A stretch of 64,000 nucleotides of DNA from an uncultured Porphyromonadaceae bacterium. GTDB taxonomy: Bacteria; Bacteroidota; Bacteroidia; Bacteroidales; Muribaculaceae. The position numbers and the translations under genes were made by a program. Location: NCBI GenBank assembly GCA_902495075.1, contig CABUVO010000016.1, forward strand, positions 1 to 64,000, read 5' to 3'. Below, in pieces: positions 55,144 through 63,950 of the stretch (the first letter of the stretch is position 1; each line of letters opens with the position of its first letter). The notes beneath the pieces were generated by a model. That model did not search any database, was not told where the DNA came from, and was given only the letters and a program-made list of their open reading frames with translations.

Positions 55144-56214
55144 ATGATTAAGACCGAATGTTTTACACGTGAATGGTGTGAAAAAGTTGCCATAAATCTG
55201 AATTACAACGACATCCAGCTAATCGAAAAAGTTGTCCGTGCGCTTTCTCTGCTTGAGATGCTTGTAAAATCCGGATGCCCTTTCCACTTTAAGGGTGGCA
55301 CGGCAACCATGCTACTTCTGGGGGGTGCAACAAACCGTCTGAGTATAGACATAGATATAATCTGTCCTCCCGGAACTGAGATAGAACGCTATCTTTCATC
55401 TTTCAAAGATTTCGGCTTTACAAAGGTAGATCTTGTAGAACGCAAAACGCCCGGAAAAAATATTCCTAAGAGCCATTCTAAATTCTTTTACCAACTGGCA
55501 TATACTGACCGCGTAAATGGTGAAGGGTATATTTTGCTTGATGTGTTGTATGAGGACTGCCATTATCAGAATACAGTTGAAATTCCCATAGTCAGTCCTT
55601 TCATAGAAATTGAAGGAGAAGCATTAAATGTGAAAGTGCCTTCGATTGATGACATACTTGGCGACAAACTTACGGCTTTTGCGCCCAACATGACCGGCAT
55701 ACCTTACTACAAAAAAGAAAAAGTCTGCTCCGTCGAAATAATAAAACAACTCTATGATATAGCAAGACTGTTTGACAGGGTTGATAATCTTGAAGTCACC
55801 GCAAAATCATTCCGGCAGATAGTTGAGGTAGAAATGGCGTATCGTGACATTAATAATCTTGAAGCCGTATTTGACGACATTTTACAGACTTCAATTCTTA
55901 TAGCGACGAGAGGGAAAGAAGGAATCGGCCAGTTCGATGTTCTGCAAGATGGTATAAAGAAAATCAAATCGTTTATCCACACCTCAAATTATCATATAGA
56001 CCATGCCATTGTTGATTCGGCAAAAGCTGCATATATCTCTACCTGTATACGCAAAGGTGTCACTGCAATAGAGAAATATCCCGGAACGCCTGATGTAGTG
56101 ACGGAGATGACGATAGCACCGACACTTACCGGGAAGTTGAACAAACTGAAAAAAGTATTTCCCGAAGCATTTTACTACTGGGCAAAGACAAGCCAGCTTT
56201 TGCAAGATGAATAA
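55144..56214 (+). CDS. AbiEii/AbiGii-family nucleotidyltransferase toxin
   Basis: 356 residues. The nucleotidyltransferase motifs are HFKGGTATML at 48-57 and RLSIDIDI at 65-72, where D69 and D71 are the metal ligands; a third acidic residue would be in VPSIDDILGDKL. The rest is helical. AbiEii-type toxins transfer nucleotides to RNA, for example to tRNA acceptor ends, and stop growth during phage infection. The TTG at 55138 would give a 4-nt overlap with the antitoxin stop, the ATG at 55144 is preferred. A second palindrome lies right after the stop codon. Confidence 0.88.
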   Translation: MIKTECFTREWCEKVAINLNYNDIQLIEKVVRALSLLEMLVKSGCPFHFKGGTATMLLLGGATNRLSIDIDIICPPGTEIERYLSSFKDFGFTKVDLVERKTPGKNIPKSHSKFFYQLAYTDRVNGEGYILLDVLYEDCHYQNTVEIPIVSPFIEIEGEALNVKVPSIDDILGDKLTAFAPNMTGIPYYKKEKVCSVEIIKQLYDIARLFDRVDNLEVTAKSFRQIVEVEMAYRDINNLEAVFDDILQTSILIATRGKEGIGQFDVLQDGIKKIKSFIHTSNYHIDHAIVDSAKAAYISTCIRKGVTAIEKYPGTPDVVTEMTIAPTLTGKLNKLKKVFPEAFYYWAKTSQLLQDE

Positions 56215-56218
56215 CTGC

Positions 56219-56259
56219 CTTAGTTTCGGCAATAATTTGAATTTACTGCCGAAATTAAG
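56219..56259. repeat. Second copy of the 41-nt palindrome, downstream of the toxin gene
   Basis: Same length and loop size as the operator at 54359-54399, arms CTTAGTTTCGGCAATA and TACTGCCGAAATTAAG with two arm mismatches. No TAnnTTTG box follows. It could end transcription (no T-run), act as a second operator, or mark the module's edge. Confidence 0.75.
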
Positions 56260-56410
56260 TGAAGCGGCAATAGCATCTCGGAAAAAGATGAAATAGGGTT
56301 TGAACCCATGATCCCACTTATCATGAACCCAAGCAGTTTTAACAGTCTGGGATATTGGCGATTGGAAAAGATTTTGTAACTTTGCATTACAGGATTTGCA
56401 ATCCAGTCGG

Positions 56411-57418
56411 TTATGATTCTTTGCCTCCGAGACGCTTTCTTTCGGCTTCGAAGGCTTCGAGGAAGTGGATTTCGACCGAAGATAGCTGGTATTGGGTGCG
56501 CTCGCGGAATTTATCATATTCCTCATTGGCTTTCAGTTTGGCAACTTCGGCTGATACGCTTCCTGCATGGTTCAGCAATTCCTTCCCCGATAGCTTCAGG
56601 AAGTCATCGAGTTTCTGAATCCAGTCTTTCATATACATCGGGACGTGGCTCTTGGCTTGAAGCTCGGCAAAGTCGAGGTATAGGTTGACAATACGGTTCA
56701 GCATATCAACTTCCTCTTCCGAAAGATAATTCTTCGCAATTTCAGCCTCATGTTTGGTTGGCATGGCTCCTCGCCATGAAGTCAGCCCCATGAAATCCTT
56801 TTCGGCATTGGCTCTGTCATAGATTACCTCTGCAGCGGTATGCCCGTGTGCAGCAAAGTGCATCTTGTTCTGAACGGTCTTGAAGAACTGTTGGGTAATC
56901 TCTGTACGTGGGTCATAGTCGATGCTGAGAGCATAAATCTCAAGCACCTTGCGATAGAACACCTTCTCAGAACTACGGATGTCTCGGATGCGAGCCAACA
57001 ATTCGTCGAAATAGTTCCCTTGTCCGGCATTTTTGAGCAAATCATCATTAAGCACGAATCCCTTAATCATGTACTCCCTCAGCACCTGAGTAGCCCACTG
57101 CCTAAATTGCACTCCTCGATGCGAGTTGACACGATACCCCACGCTGATAATCATATCAAGATTATAAATGGGAATCTTACGCTCAACCTGTCGTTTCCCC
57201 TCCGTTTGAACTTGTGCAAAAAATGCACAAGTTGAATCTGCGGTCAGCTCACCTTCATCGTAGATTTTTTTGATATGACGTTGTATAGTTGAACGGTCGC
57301 GCTGAAACAACTCCGCCATCTGGTCGGCAGTAAGCCACACAGTCTCATTTGAGAGCCGAACCTCAATCTTCGTCTCTCCACCTTGCGTCTGAAATAATAT
57401 AATCTGTCCGTTATCCAT
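56411..57418 (-). CDS. rhuM: RhuM-family protein
   Basis: 335 residues, matching the virulence RhuM family over full length. An N-terminal HTH (WLTADQMAELFQRDRSTIQRHI, cited as landmarks WLTADQMAELF and STIQRHI) is followed by FRQWATQVLREYMIKGFVL and the RhuM core EKVFYRKVLEIYALSIDYD, then TEITQQFFKTVQNKMHFAAHG. The name comes from a Salmonella island gene; the activity is unknown, and the family is frequent beside restriction systems in mobile islands. Monocistronic on the minus strand, facing the toxin gene. Confidence 0.92.
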   Translation of the reverse strand: MDNGQIILFQTQGGETKIEVRLSNETVWLTADQMAELFQRDRSTIQRHIKKIYDEGELTADSTCAFFAQVQTEGKRQVERKIPIYNLDMIISVGYRVNSHRGVQFRQWATQVLREYMIKGFVLNDDLLKNAGQGNYFDELLARIRDIRSSEKVFYRKVLEIYALSIDYDPRTEITQQFFKTVQNKMHFAAHGHTAAEVIYDRANAEKDFMGLTSWRGAMPTKHEAEIAKNYLSEEEVDMLNRIVNLYLDFAELQAKSHVPMYMKDWIQKLDDFLKLSGKELLNHAGSVSAEVAKLKANEEYDKFRERTQYQLSSVEIHFLEAFEAERKRLGGKES

Positions 57419-57460
57419 ATTTAAATAATATGGTTCAATAATTGTGTAGTAAACAGAAAC

Positions 57461-58519
57461 TCAACATTCTTCAAAAATGAGTCGATGAATATCCTTAGGA
57501 TTAAATTTCATTTGATAATATTTAATACCTCTACCACTAAGAATATTCTTGACTAAGTTCCGGCGTCGAGAAGAACATTTAACGCCAAAATAAATCGCTT
57601 TAATTGGATTTTTTGTTTGAATTTGGTATTGAACAAACCGCTGACTATATTCAAGTGTATATGAAATTAACCTTACCTCTTGTTCATATTCCCAACAAGA
57701 AGACTTATAAGCAAACCCATTTCTGAAACTCAAAGCTATTTCTGGATTAGTAAAGTCAAGAGGTTGACTATTGCTATCTGAATATGAAACTTTATATAGC
57801 CTACTTACTTTCAGTGGATTTAATGTAGTTAGTCTAAAATCGCAACTATCCAATTCGTATTCTACGCAAATTCCTTTGTGAGAATTGGCGTAATGTGCCC
57901 ACATAAGAGTATTTTCTATGGCCTTGCGGAAAGCAGAATCCATGCAAAATGAAACAGAATGGAATCCCTTAAAAGATTCCTTGTATAGGCCAAGATGCTT
58001 TGAATGTAAACAATTTGTATTACTCATGCAATCTAACCACGTCAATATTGGGGTATCAACAATATCATTTTGAATTCCTGGATCGACCAAGGTAAACTGA
58101 TTGTTTATTAGATTTTGTAAAGTGTATTTTTTTGTATTTCTAAAATGGAAAAGTTGTATTTTAGTTTCCTTTTCAAAATCTGATTTTAATTGAAATCCGA
58201 AAAATTGGTGAATAGCATAGTACTTTCTAGCCAAATCAATCATCTCGGCTTCTCCGCAAATATCTCCTGCTAATTGAAAAATACGTGAGCATTGATACAT
58301 TCCGATGTAATTAAGGAAATTTCCCATTCCACTCATTAATTTAATGAATTCACAGATTGGTTCTATTATACCGTATGCTTCATGGAATTTTCCAGTAGAA
58401 TATAAATCGTATGCTTTTTGAATATGAGTATAGATTTCATTAATACCATTAAGTCTTAATGTTATCTTGTAATCTTGCATAAGATTTATCCGTTCTGAAT
58501 TATTCTGTTTTGGGGACAT
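57461..58519 (-). CDS. DUF2971 domain protein with N-terminal helical extension
   Basis: About 352 residues. The first 115 are helical (TPR-like spacing, IYTHIQKAYDLYSTGKFHEA). The DUF2971 domain follows: FHFRNTKKYTLQNLINNQF at the start, VSFCMDSAF, then MWAHYANSHKGICVEY as the strongest signature, and WEYEQEVRLI near 285. DUF2971 proteins are uncharacterised and common in defence islands. Start uncertain: TTG 58531, ATG 58519 or ATG 58468-58480 region. It follows the DUF4062 gene by about 15-28 nt, so both should share one transcript. Confidence 0.82.
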   Translation of the reverse strand: MSPKQNNSERINLMQDYKITLRLNGINEIYTHIQKAYDLYSTGKFHEAYGIIEPICEFIKLMSGMGNFLNYIGMYQCSRIFQLAGDICGEAEMIDLARKYYAIHQFFGFQLKSDFEKETKIQLFHFRNTKKYTLQNLINNQFTLVDPGIQNDIVDTPILTWLDCMSNTNCLHSKHLGLYKESFKGFHSVSFCMDSAFRKAIENTLMWAHYANSHKGICVEYELDSCDFRLTTLNPLKVSRLYKVSYSDSNSQPLDFTNPEIALSFRNGFAYKSSCWEYEQEVRLISYTLEYSQRFVQYQIQTKNPIKAIYFGVKCSSRRRNLVKNILSGRGIKYYQMKFNPKDIHRLIFEEC

Positions 58520-58546
58520 AGTTGTTAACAATATCAGTTATTGAAT

Positions 58547-59545
58547 TTAATCAACGTTTTCAGATATGCTTGAGTGCCTGATTACGCGGAGATTATTCAT
58601 TAGTTTTACTCCTTTCTGTGAAAGCCTCCAGAACAAGGCATCACCCCCTGTTGTAGTTTGTGCGGATGCAATGTGCATTAGGTCTAACACTCGCATCTGT
58701 ATTTTGATAGTTTGGAAATCTTTTGAACAAATTTCAGGATTATAGGTATGACTTCTACCGGTTTCCTCTACTAAGACTTTAGATATTATTTCTTTAGCAT
58801 AATGGTCGTTTTGTGATTCCAAGAAATAGGGAGATATTAGACCAAATAACTTCTTCCATGATAAAGTTATTTCCCAATTTGAGCGATGAACGCCATAAGT
58901 GCCAGAAAAAGAAATAGTATCATCCAGAGTTGCTATGTCTTCAATTTCACAACTTGAGTTCTCCTTTTCTCGTTTGTAGTTTCTTAACTCGTCTAATTCC
59001 TTACGTAGTTCATTTATCTCTTGCAGGGTTTCTTCATTTGTTGGAGTGTTCCCTCTCACCCAACCTATAGCAGGGTATGTCTTTATTGTTTTGGTAAGAC
59101 TAACGGCAACTTTACCATTTAGCTCATCTGCATTACTCCAGAACTGCACTAATCGGCCAGTCTTAACCCTATCTCTAAATGTTTCTAATTTTTCACGTTT
59201 ATTTTGGTCTAATTCAATTTTGTCACTTGTCAATTGATTAATATTTTCGTGCAAAAATGCAAGAACTCGAATACCCTTTGATACGGCATAATTGTATTCT
59301 TGTTCGGTATAGCTTATGCCATCTTCTGTCATTGAGCCATACTTACCACCGATAATCAAAATATAATAATCGCAATCATCAATGATTTTCTTGATAAATT
59401 CTAACTGTTCAGAATCAATAGCGGTGAAAAATTCCATACCCGCAGGAATGCAATCAAGCGACATTACAGTCTGCATAACCTTTCCACGTTCTTCTTTCAA
59501 ATCAGAATAAGTGGAACTAATGAATACTTGATATCGTTTATCCAT
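58547..59545 (-). CDS. DUF4062 domain protein (TIR-like)
   Basis: 332 residues. The DUF4062 domain covers about 4-100: QVFISSTYSDLKEERG at the start, YYILIIGGKYGSM and ISYTEQEYNYAVSKG. This domain is distantly TIR/nucleoside-hydrolase-like and is often the effector or sensor half of NLR-type defence proteins. A coiled coil (about 163-192) links it to a C-terminal domain (about 205-330) with alpha/beta character and no known motif. Here it lacks an attached STAND ATPase. A good Shine-Dalgarno GGAGAC precedes the ATG. Followed by the DUF2971 gene. Confidence 0.85.
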   Translation of the reverse strand: MDKRYQVFISSTYSDLKEERGKVMQTVMSLDCIPAGMEFFTAIDSEQLEFIKKIIDDCDYYILIIGGKYGSMTEDGISYTEQEYNYAVSKGIRVLAFLHENINQLTSDKIELDQNKREKLETFRDRVKTGRLVQFWSNADELNGKVAVSLTKTIKTYPAIGWVRGNTPTNEETLQEINELRKELDELRNYKREKENSSCEIEDIATLDDTISFSGTYGVHRSNWEITLSWKKLFGLISPYFLESQNDHYAKEIISKVLVEETGRSHTYNPEICSKDFQTIKIQMRVLDLMHIASAQTTTGGDALFWRLSQKGVKLMNNLRVIRHSSISENVD

Positions 59546-59648
59546 ATTGTGTCTCCATTATTTTTAGAAAGCGAAGAATTTGTCTTGCATTCGGTTTTTG
59601 AGGTTGAACTTATTTGTTTAGGCAATATTGCACTCGATGTATAAGAAT

Positions 59649-62600
59649 TTATTTCTCATAAAACTGGGAAATGATTTTACTGGTTTCCGAGAGAGAATAT
59701 ATGATTTCCTGGTAATGGCGAATATCCTCAAATGAGAGTTTTCGGCCTTTTCTGTCTTTGAGCCACTTTTGAGCAGGTTGATAACCGCCAATATAATAGT
59801 TAAACATACTTTCCTGAATATTGTCAAAATATTGCGTTTCGTTTATATATACGCGGAGGTCTTTAAATTCAACTTTCTCAACTAAGTTGCTTCCCACAAT
59901 TGGATATCCGACCTCAACTATCCAAGTTGAAGAATTTACCATAGTATGCAACTCGCGTAATTTCTTTCCAATCTCCGATATTTGATTAAATTCGCCAATA
60001 TTTTTGGGATATGGTACTCGTGGAAAATCTAACTTTAAAAACTCTTTGTATCTATTTATGTAAATTGGAGAATTTAGCATCCCATAAATATAATCGAAAA
60101 GTTCCATCGCCTCTACATCTTTGCCGATTCGGGAGTTAACTTTTTCAACAATATCTATACGATAATTCAATATTTTTGATTCTGTTTCTAATGAACCATT
60201 GGTATCTAAAAAGGAAAATAATGGAGCAATGTAGCTACCGTCATAAGGTGTGACTATTTTATGCTGACCCAAAGGAACTTTGGATACAAAGACCCCAAAA
60301 TGTTCTTTCGTTTGACGGGTGGTTATTAACGCTATATTATTTTCATCAATTAGTTGATTATTGATTTGTGGACGAGGATAATCGAATGCGTAGTCACCAT
60401 ATAACATCCACCTATAATCAAACGGGCGATATAAACAAATTACAGGACAATCATTGACTTTAACCATCATCCGGGCTTGTGAAAGTTTCCAATCTCTATT
60501 ATCTTTAATCAAATACAACTTTCGGATTTCATCGTCGGTGATAGACCTATCAAGAAAGTCTTTTATTCTAATAGATGCGGTTTCTTTGTCAAATGCGATG
60601 GCAAAATCATCTCTATGAGAATTAGGGCCCAACAAGCATGTTGTGAAGAGTTCATTAATCGCAAAACCCTTCTTATATTCCTTTTCAAGGCCAAAATCTT
60701 TTGGCACAAAGAAATACATCGGTGTTTGTGGTTTCAGCTCCGTATATGGAACGGTAGTGATATTGTTATTGTACAAGAATGAATATTTGGACTCTCTTTT
60801 ACCATATAAATCGTAATGAAATAATCGTCCGAGGGTGTTTTTCTTCTTTTTGCCAGTTTTTATAAAAAAGTTTATACTTACACCCTGCATGATGTCAAAT
60901 ACATTCTCATCCTTACTGCCATCAGGCGCTGTTTCTTTCTTCTTAGAATTGCCATGCAAATCAATCGTATATATCGAATCAAACACACGAAGCAGCTCCC
61001 ATCGCATTCCTCGGAATGTTGGGTTGTCAAGAAATCCATGTGGATTGATATATGCCAATATACCTTCTCCATTTTGCTCTAAGAAATATTGTGCCATTCT
61101 GATGAATTTCACATAGTCGTCATTAAGCCACTTAGGATTTCTCTCTTTCAAATGATCTTTGCCGCCGGGTTCTTTTTTATATGACTTCATCAAATTTGTT
61201 ATCCACAGACCATTGTTTGTGCTTGATCCATTGTATGGCGGATTCCCAAGAATTACCATAACTGGTGTATCTCGTTTTATTCGGCTTGCTTCATTCGCTT
61301 CTTGACTCAGCCACATTGAGAAGAGTGTGCCTATATCTTTATGATGCTCTTCTAATGAATTTGTAAGATAGATTCTTATTCTGCGATCAATAGTGTGAGT
61401 ATAACCTGTTGAATTCAAAATCCAATCCAATTTAAGATGCGCTATTGCGTAAGGAGCCATCAGAATTTCGAAACCATTGAGACGAGGGAGCAGGTGCTTT
61501 TCAACATAACCCTGCCACATTCCCTGCATATTTGAAAATTTATTGTATATGCAGTTTATAGCCTCAGCCAAAAAAGTACCTGTTCCGACGGCAGGATCTA
61601 GTATTTGCACACGATGATATTTTTCAAGTTTAGTGCGTTTACTACCTTTGACCTTAGGATTGTAATTCTCATTTATTACTTCATGCTCAATTTCAGAATA
61701 ATCAGCAAGTCCATTTGGAAGGTCTAAATCTCTTTTCAGTATTTCGTCTACAGATTTTATTATAAAACTCACAACAGCAGAGGGCGTATACCATACTCCC
61801 TTAGATTTTCTCAATTTCGGATTGTATGAAGCAAGGAAGTCCTCATAGAAATGAATCATAGGGTCTGAGTGCCGATTGTTACTACCATAACCTTTAAGAA
61901 TTTTAGACATATCGGTAGCGGCAAACGAAAGAGCTAAATCATCAACTATCCATGCAATTCGCTCATCGAGGTCATAACCAGCTATGCTTTGAAATATTTG
62001 ACGAAGGAACGGATTAGTTTTAGGAATCAATGTTGCCGCTTCTTGTCTGGAGAAATCCTCAGGGGTTTTATCATGCATTCTCGCTGCAAACATTCCGTAT
62101 GCTATCGTTTGAGCATAAACGTCAGCAAAACTTTCGTGAGTAATATCATGGATAAGAACTCTTCTGAACGCCTCATATTGTCCAATAAGTTGGAGGCTGG
62201 CAGAATCATTCTCATTATCCAACACTCGCTTAACAGTTTCCGCTAATAATCGTGCTTTCGATGCCATTATCGAGGCAAGCTTTCCGGCGGATACTATCTT
62301 TTGTGGTACTGAATTAGCAAAATGTTTAATTGTCTCCACAAAATTGTCGAAATTTGAAACAATACCGACAATTTTTCCTCCGGCGACATTCGCTATTCGT
62401 ATGCTATTCTTAAATTCTCCATTCTCATAAAAATGAAAGTCAAGATAATCTGTGAATATTATATGGTCAAGAGACTCCTTATATCGGTTAAATTGTGATT
62501 TATGCTGTTTTCGTCCTTCAAGATCCGAATCATTAATGTCCTTAGCTTCGATAAAAAAGACCGGGGTATTATCCGATATGCGAGAAATGATATAGTCAGG

Positions 62601-62756
62601 AGCGCCACATTCAATTCTAGGAGGCTCATTTGTGACTACCATATCCGGCAATATTGCCGACATCATCTGCTGTAGTGCCGGTCTATAGCTATGTTCACGA
62701 GCGATTCCAGTGCGGAACTGCTTGTTTAACTCAGATATGTAGTCTTTTAGAGTCAT
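59649..62756 (-). CDS. Single-chain restriction-modification enzyme (type ISP / IIG-like)
   Basis: 1035 residues. An N-terminal PD-(D/E)XK nuclease has GAPDYII (D54) and FFIEAKD (E70, K72), counted from the ATG at 62756. A helical coupler leads to the methyltransferase with SAM motif LDPAVGTGTF (about 386) and catalytic NPPYNGSS (about 505), the amino-methyltransferase type that makes N6-methyladenine. The C-terminal 450 residues are a target-recognition domain. One polypeptide that modifies and cleaves fits type ISP/IIG; no separate S, M or R gene is near. A TTG at 62768 is a less likely start. Target sequence not readable. Confidence 0.9.
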   Translation of the reverse strand: MTLKDYISELNKQFRTGIAREHSYRPALQQMMSAILPDMVVTNEPPRIECGAPDYIISRISDNTPVFFIEAKDINDSDLEGRKQHKSQFNRYKESLDHIIFTDYLDFHFYENGEFKNSIRIANVAGGKIVGIVSNFDNFVETIKHFANSVPQKIVSAGKLASIMASKARLLAETVKRVLDNENDSASLQLIGQYEAFRRVLIHDITHESFADVYAQTIAYGMFAARMHDKTPEDFSRQEAATLIPKTNPFLRQIFQSIAGYDLDERIAWIVDDLALSFAATDMSKILKGYGSNNRHSDPMIHFYEDFLASYNPKLRKSKGVWYTPSAVVSFIIKSVDEILKRDLDLPNGLADYSEIEHEVINENYNPKVKGSKRTKLEKYHRVQILDPAVGTGTFLAEAINCIYNKFSNMQGMWQGYVEKHLLPRLNGFEILMAPYAIAHLKLDWILNSTGYTHTIDRRIRIYLTNSLEEHHKDIGTLFSMWLSQEANEASRIKRDTPVMVILGNPPYNGSSTNNGLWITNLMKSYKKEPGGKDHLKERNPKWLNDDYVKFIRMAQYFLEQNGEGILAYINPHGFLDNPTFRGMRWELLRVFDSIYTIDLHGNSKKKETAPDGSKDENVFDIMQGVSINFFIKTGKKKKNTLGRLFHYDLYGKRESKYSFLYNNNITTVPYTELKPQTPMYFFVPKDFGLEKEYKKGFAINELFTTCLLGPNSHRDDFAIAFDKETASIRIKDFLDRSITDDEIRKLYLIKDNRDWKLSQARMMVKVNDCPVICLYRPFDYRWMLYGDYAFDYPRPQINNQLIDENNIALITTRQTKEHFGVFVSKVPLGQHKIVTPYDGSYIAPLFSFLDTNGSLETESKILNYRIDIVEKVNSRIGKDVEAMELFDYIYGMLNSPIYINRYKEFLKLDFPRVPYPKNIGEFNQISEIGKKLRELHTMVNSSTWIVEVGYPIVGSNLVEKVEFKDLRVYINETQYFDNIQESMFNYYIGGYQPAQKWLKDRKGRKLSFEDIRHYQEIIYSLSETSKIISQFYEK

Positions 62757-62963
62757 ACTCAAAAACAAATAAACTCAGGCGGCAGTTATCTGAGGGCTGA
62801 CCGAACCTGCAACGACTGCTTGGGAGTTTCGGAATTTGATTGGTTGTTGGCTTCGTCAGCCATTTGTATTTAACCTTGTGGCCATTTTCAGATATTTATA
62901 GTTTCTCCAATTACAAAGTTAATCAATTTTTGTTATAATTTGATTGCCAGCCATAAATAAAAT

Positions 62964-63497
62964 TTAACGTCTTGCGCCTACACTGCGTTTTGGCTGAGAT
63001 GGTTTCATCATCTTGTGGGCTTGCATCATGCAACGGTAGGCGAAGCAGCGGTCGTCTTCATCCGGATTGCGACCCCAAGGGAGCGATGTGTCGCCACCAC
63101 CACCTCCGCATGACTGGGCGAATTGGGTCGCGCCATCGAGATAGCCGAGAAACAGATACATCGCACACTTCAGAATCTCGTTGGGCTGCTCGGCGATTGC
63201 AGTCAGAAATTTTCCGTCTAAATCGGATTTCAGTTCCGACGGCATGGATTCAATCACAGAGCGGACATCGACAACCATCCTCGCAAAGATGGCATCCGTC
63301 AGCCTCATGCGTATCTGTTCCTGTTTCTTCTCGGTTAGTTCGCTGTACTCTGTTTGCACATCGTCGCGTTTTTCGGTGAGAGAGTCAAGTTCATCCTGAA
63401 GCTCGGCAAGTTGCCGGTCGGCGAGCTTGAGCTTGTCGCGTTTGTCGGCAAGTTTATGTCCGGTAGTTTCAAGTTGTTTTTCAAGTTCGGCGATGCG
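62964..63497 (-). pseudogene. C-terminal stump of a probable mobilisation protein
   Basis: An open frame of 178 codons from 63497 down to 62964, without a good start (only a GTG at 63359). The first 70 residues are a charged coiled coil (RIAELEKQLETTGHKL onward). The C-terminal tail contains SCGGGGGDTSLPWGRNPDED followed by RCFAYRCMMQAHKMM, a glycine-run and DExD pattern I associate with the ends of Bacteroidales relaxase/mobilisation proteins. A TGA interrupts the frame at 63498-63500 and upstream sequence is AT-rich with an opposite-facing promoter, so the N-terminal relaxase part is gone. Confidence 0.5.
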
Positions 63498-63555
63498 TCA
63501 ACGTAATTCGGTTCCAATGTTTTTACCAAGATTTTCACAAAAAAAATAGTAAAAA

Positions 63556-63587
63556 TTTGAAATAATCGAGATTTATCGTTATCTTTG
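63556..63587 (+). promoter_or_regulatory. Consensus Bacteroidota promoter with structured leader
   Basis: TTTG at 63556-63559, 20-nt spacer, TATCTTTG at 63580-63587, a full match. The leader then folds with arms GCGCCATAG and CTATTGTGGCGC (63588-63619), and an ATG follows at 63657. Confidence 0.75.
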
Positions 63588-63656
63588 CGCCATAGTGGGT
63601 AAAAGCCTATTGTGGCGCGACTCATTTCATACAATTTAATTACTTCATTTTTAACT

Positions 63657-63950
63657 ATGAAGCATCTACATCTCAACAACAGCAAGTTCGGCGGTACTGC
63701 CCCTCCCGGCAGCGCGGATATGAGGTGCGCATAGTTTTTTCCACCAACATTTTTCAACCGCAGAAATGCCCTGACAGCCCGTGGTGCGTCCAAACGTATT
63801 CGTATCACAGCAGTTGGGAGCAAAGAATACATTGACATGCTGGTGATGGGTCCGGAGGTAGGCCTCCGGTTGAGATTAGTAAACTTGGCGGAAGCAGCCA
63901 AAAAGAACCTCAAAATTCCCGAAAGATTCTTTATAATAATTTTTTCGTAA
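63657..63950 (+). pseudogene. Short ORF interrupted by an in-frame TAG
   Basis: From the ATG at 63657, 25 codons (MKHLHLNNSKFGGTAPPGSA and five more) end at a TAG at 63732-63734; the same frame then continues for 71 sense codons to a TAA at 63948. The downstream part reads like a basic protein (RNALTARGASKRIRIT, then VNLAEAAKKNLKIPE). Not recognised. It may be a decayed gene, a leader peptide, or chance, since the opposite strand is also open across this stretch. Confidence 0.35.

Noticed and set aside
63335..63913. Minus-strand open frame of 192 codons
   Set aside because: It bridges the mobilisation stump and the promoter/leader region in a different frame; the composition is unlike a protein and it conflicts with the consensus promoter.
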